In this document: in pieces, positions 6,619 to 7,322 of the stretch
Position numbering within the stretch: the first letter of the stretch is position 1
How the letters are laid out: each line of letters starts with the position of its first letter
From: Gemmatimonadota bacterium
Lineage (GTDB): Bacteria > Gemmatimonadota > Gemmatimonadetes > Palauibacterales > Palauibacteraceae
NCBI GenBank assembly: GCA_013042495.1
Contig: JABDQB010000490.1
Location: 1-7,322, forward strand
Reading direction: 5' to 3'
Length of the DNA: 7,322 nucleotides
Program-made: the position numbers and the translations under genes
Notes under the pieces: generated by a model
Told to the model about the DNA's origin: nothing
Databases searched by the model: none
What the model saw: only the letters and a program-made list of their open reading frames with translations

Positions 6619-6651
6619 TGGTGGAGGCGGCGGGAATCGAACCCGCGCCCG
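6619..6651 (-). other. ssrA: 3' end of tmRNA (ssrA) gene, probable integrase attachment core
   Basis: Read on the - strand, this stretch ends in CCA (6619-6621) with discriminator A (6622). The acceptor strand is CGCCTCC (6623-6629). The T arm has stem CCCGC (6630-6634) pairing with GCGGG (6642-6646) around loop TTCGATT (6635-6641). The acceptor strand would pair with GGGGGCG, giving the G3-U70 pair that, with A73, marks alanine acceptors. tmRNA and tRNA-Ala both have this. The bases before the T arm (CGGGC) resemble tmRNA (CGGAC in tmRNAs I recall) more than a tRNA-Ala variable loop. No D arm, anticodon arm, tmRNA tag reading frame or 5' acceptor strand lies to the right. It is therefore a 3' fragment, as left by integrases that recombine inside such genes. 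Confidence 0.72.
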
Positions 6652-6653
6652 TC

Positions 6654-6665
6654 TCTTGATCAAGA
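6654..6665. repeat. Perfect 12-base palindrome next to the att core
   Basis: TCTTGATCAAGA equals its own reverse complement. It lies 2 bases beyond the recognisable tmRNA fragment and 15 bases before the stop of the - strand gene. It could be a protein-binding dyad or a weak hairpin. There is no T-run on either strand to make it a terminator. Confidence 0.4.
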
Positions 6666-6680
6666 TCGGAGTGGTCCTGA

Positions 6681-7322
6681 CTAATCCGCAGGCGAATACC
6701 AGATCGGTGATGTGTAAGCACGCTCTTGACCGATCAGTTCCGCACCTTCCGGTATCTCAACTCCAAAACGCACCGCGTCATAGACGATCCACCGCGGTGT
6801 TGGGATTTCCAGCACACGAGCGTAATAGAAAGCGTTCCGTGAGGGATCGAAATCGGGATCGGTCCAGACGGTCGCCAGCTCGGATGCGCCGATGGTATTC
6901 GTCCAATTGGCGGCTTCGAGATCGACGGTATTGCCAACAGGCGGAAGCTTGCCATCGGAACCGGGTTGGCGGTCTCCGGACCACGCTACATCGTAGACCT
7001 TCTCATGTGTTTCGCCATTGGCCGTCATCCAGCCTTTCACGATCTGGATGCGATCAAGGTTGGCGCCGATCGGATCGCGTAACGCAAACACCATGAAGGT
7101 CGGGGCAGTTGCGCCATTGGATGTTCGCAAATCGCCACCCATCGGTACGCCCTTCTCATAACCGCGGAAGGCTGGCTGTCGGCTTCTCAGATCCTCTTCA
7201 TTGAATTCCCAACCACCAAAGAATCGCACCATCATCCGCGGACCCGTGGTTCCGTAGACTTCCTTTCGCGCCATGGCGTCAAACAGGGACTCGCGGGTGT
7301 TTTCTTAGGCCCAGACAGCTGC
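6681..7322 (-). pseudogene. DUF3604-family protein, C-terminal part interrupted by an in-frame stop
   Basis: Reading leftward from the window edge, the frame gives AAVWA, then TAA (7305-7307), then ENTRESLFDAMARKEVYG and an open stretch to TAG at 6681-6683. Recognisable DUF3604 motifs follow in order: TTGPRMMVRFFGGW, DFDPSRNAFYYARVLEIP, PRWIVYDA and, near the end, ERAYTSPIWY. In the family the segment AAVWA-E-ENTRE is continuous as I remember it, so the TAA replaces a Glu codon (GAA to TAA is one base change). Restarting at ATG 7274 would give 197 residues of a protein normally several hundred long, without its N-terminal part. DUF3604 proteins are often exported and their activity is not settled. 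GC is lower than in the + strand operon, and the gene lies beyond the att core, so it belongs to a flanking chromosome or a neighbouring element. A sequencing error at the TAA would restore a normal gene. Confidence 0.75.

Larger units (their letters stand above)
1..6651. mobile_element. Probable integrative element, integrase-proximal end (left end outside window)
   Basis: An intact tyrosine integrase, a recombinase/excisionase-like partner, an att-like tmRNA 3' end immediately beyond the integrase, and a drop in GC just after it together define one end of an integrative element. By hand counts on single 60-base lines, GC inside ranges from about 58 to 75 percent, against about 57 percent to the right. 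The other end lies outside the window, so extent and self-transfer ability are unknown. The phosphatase, kinase, membrane protein and ATPase genes are inside the same transcript and are either cargo or the element's own transfer control. No relaxase or mating-pair gene is visible. Confidence 0.55.

Noticed and set aside
6654..6665. Rho-independent terminator for the - strand DUF3604 gene
   Set aside because: The palindrome is AT-balanced, has almost no loop and lacks a following T-run.
6619..6694. Complete tRNA gene on the - strand
   Set aside because: The T arm and 3' acceptor strand are clear, but no anticodon arm, D arm or matching GGGGGCG/GGAGGCG 5' strand is found at the right distance.
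1..7322. CRISPR array, insertion-sequence transposase or riboswitch
   Set aside because: No regularly spaced repeats, no transposase motifs, and no non-coding gap larger than about 80 bases were seen.

Overview
The window comes from a high-GC bacterium, probably Gram-negative. I cannot name the phylum. A deltaproteobacterium/myxobacterium-like or other environmental proteobacterial lineage is a low-confidence guess from the gene styles. Positions 1-6602 are almost wall-to-wall coding on the + strand. About 80 bases of non-coding DNA with an integration-site signature follow, and then a lower-GC gene remnant lies on the - strand.

Layout. (1) 1-317 is the C-terminal end of a PP2C-type Ser/Thr phosphatase. 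(2) 310-1584 is a divergent Ser/Thr kinase with a C-terminal zinc ribbon and FHA-like domain. (3) 1598-1858 is a small, very basic membrane protein. (4) 1881-2387 is a soluble protein of unknown function. (5) 2393-4492 is a membrane-anchored HerA/VirD4/TraG-type ATPase with a C-terminal restriction-endonuclease-like domain. (6) 4489-5472 is the DNA-binding half of a large serine recombinase, without its catalytic domain, fused to an excisionase-type helix-turn-helix. (7) 5469-6602 is a complete tyrosine integrase. (8) 6588-6615 is a hairpin over the integrase stop codon. (9) 6619-6651, read on the - strand, is the 3' end of a tmRNA (less likely tRNA-Ala) gene, the probable attachment core. (10) 6681-7322 is the C-terminal part of a DUF3604 protein on the - strand, interrupted by an in-frame TAA.

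The seven + strand genes are spaced by -8, +13, +22, +5, -4 and -4 bases. They look like one translationally coupled operon with the integrase last. The phosphatase/kinase pair resembles two members of a TerY-P phosphorylation triad (VWA protein, PP2C, kinase); the VWA partner, if present, would lie upstream of the window. My reading, which is inference, is that this is the integrase-proximal end of an integrative element. In it, a phospho-signalling switch is wired to a membrane-bound DNA-translocating ATPase and, in the same transcript, to the recombination module. It could be a stress- or phage-responsive defence cassette, or the transfer machinery of the element itself. The sequence cannot separate these.

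At the right end, the attachment core lacks the 5' part of the RNA gene although its CCA end faces the integrase. That suggests a tandem-element or attP-like junction rather than a simple tmRNA/element boundary.
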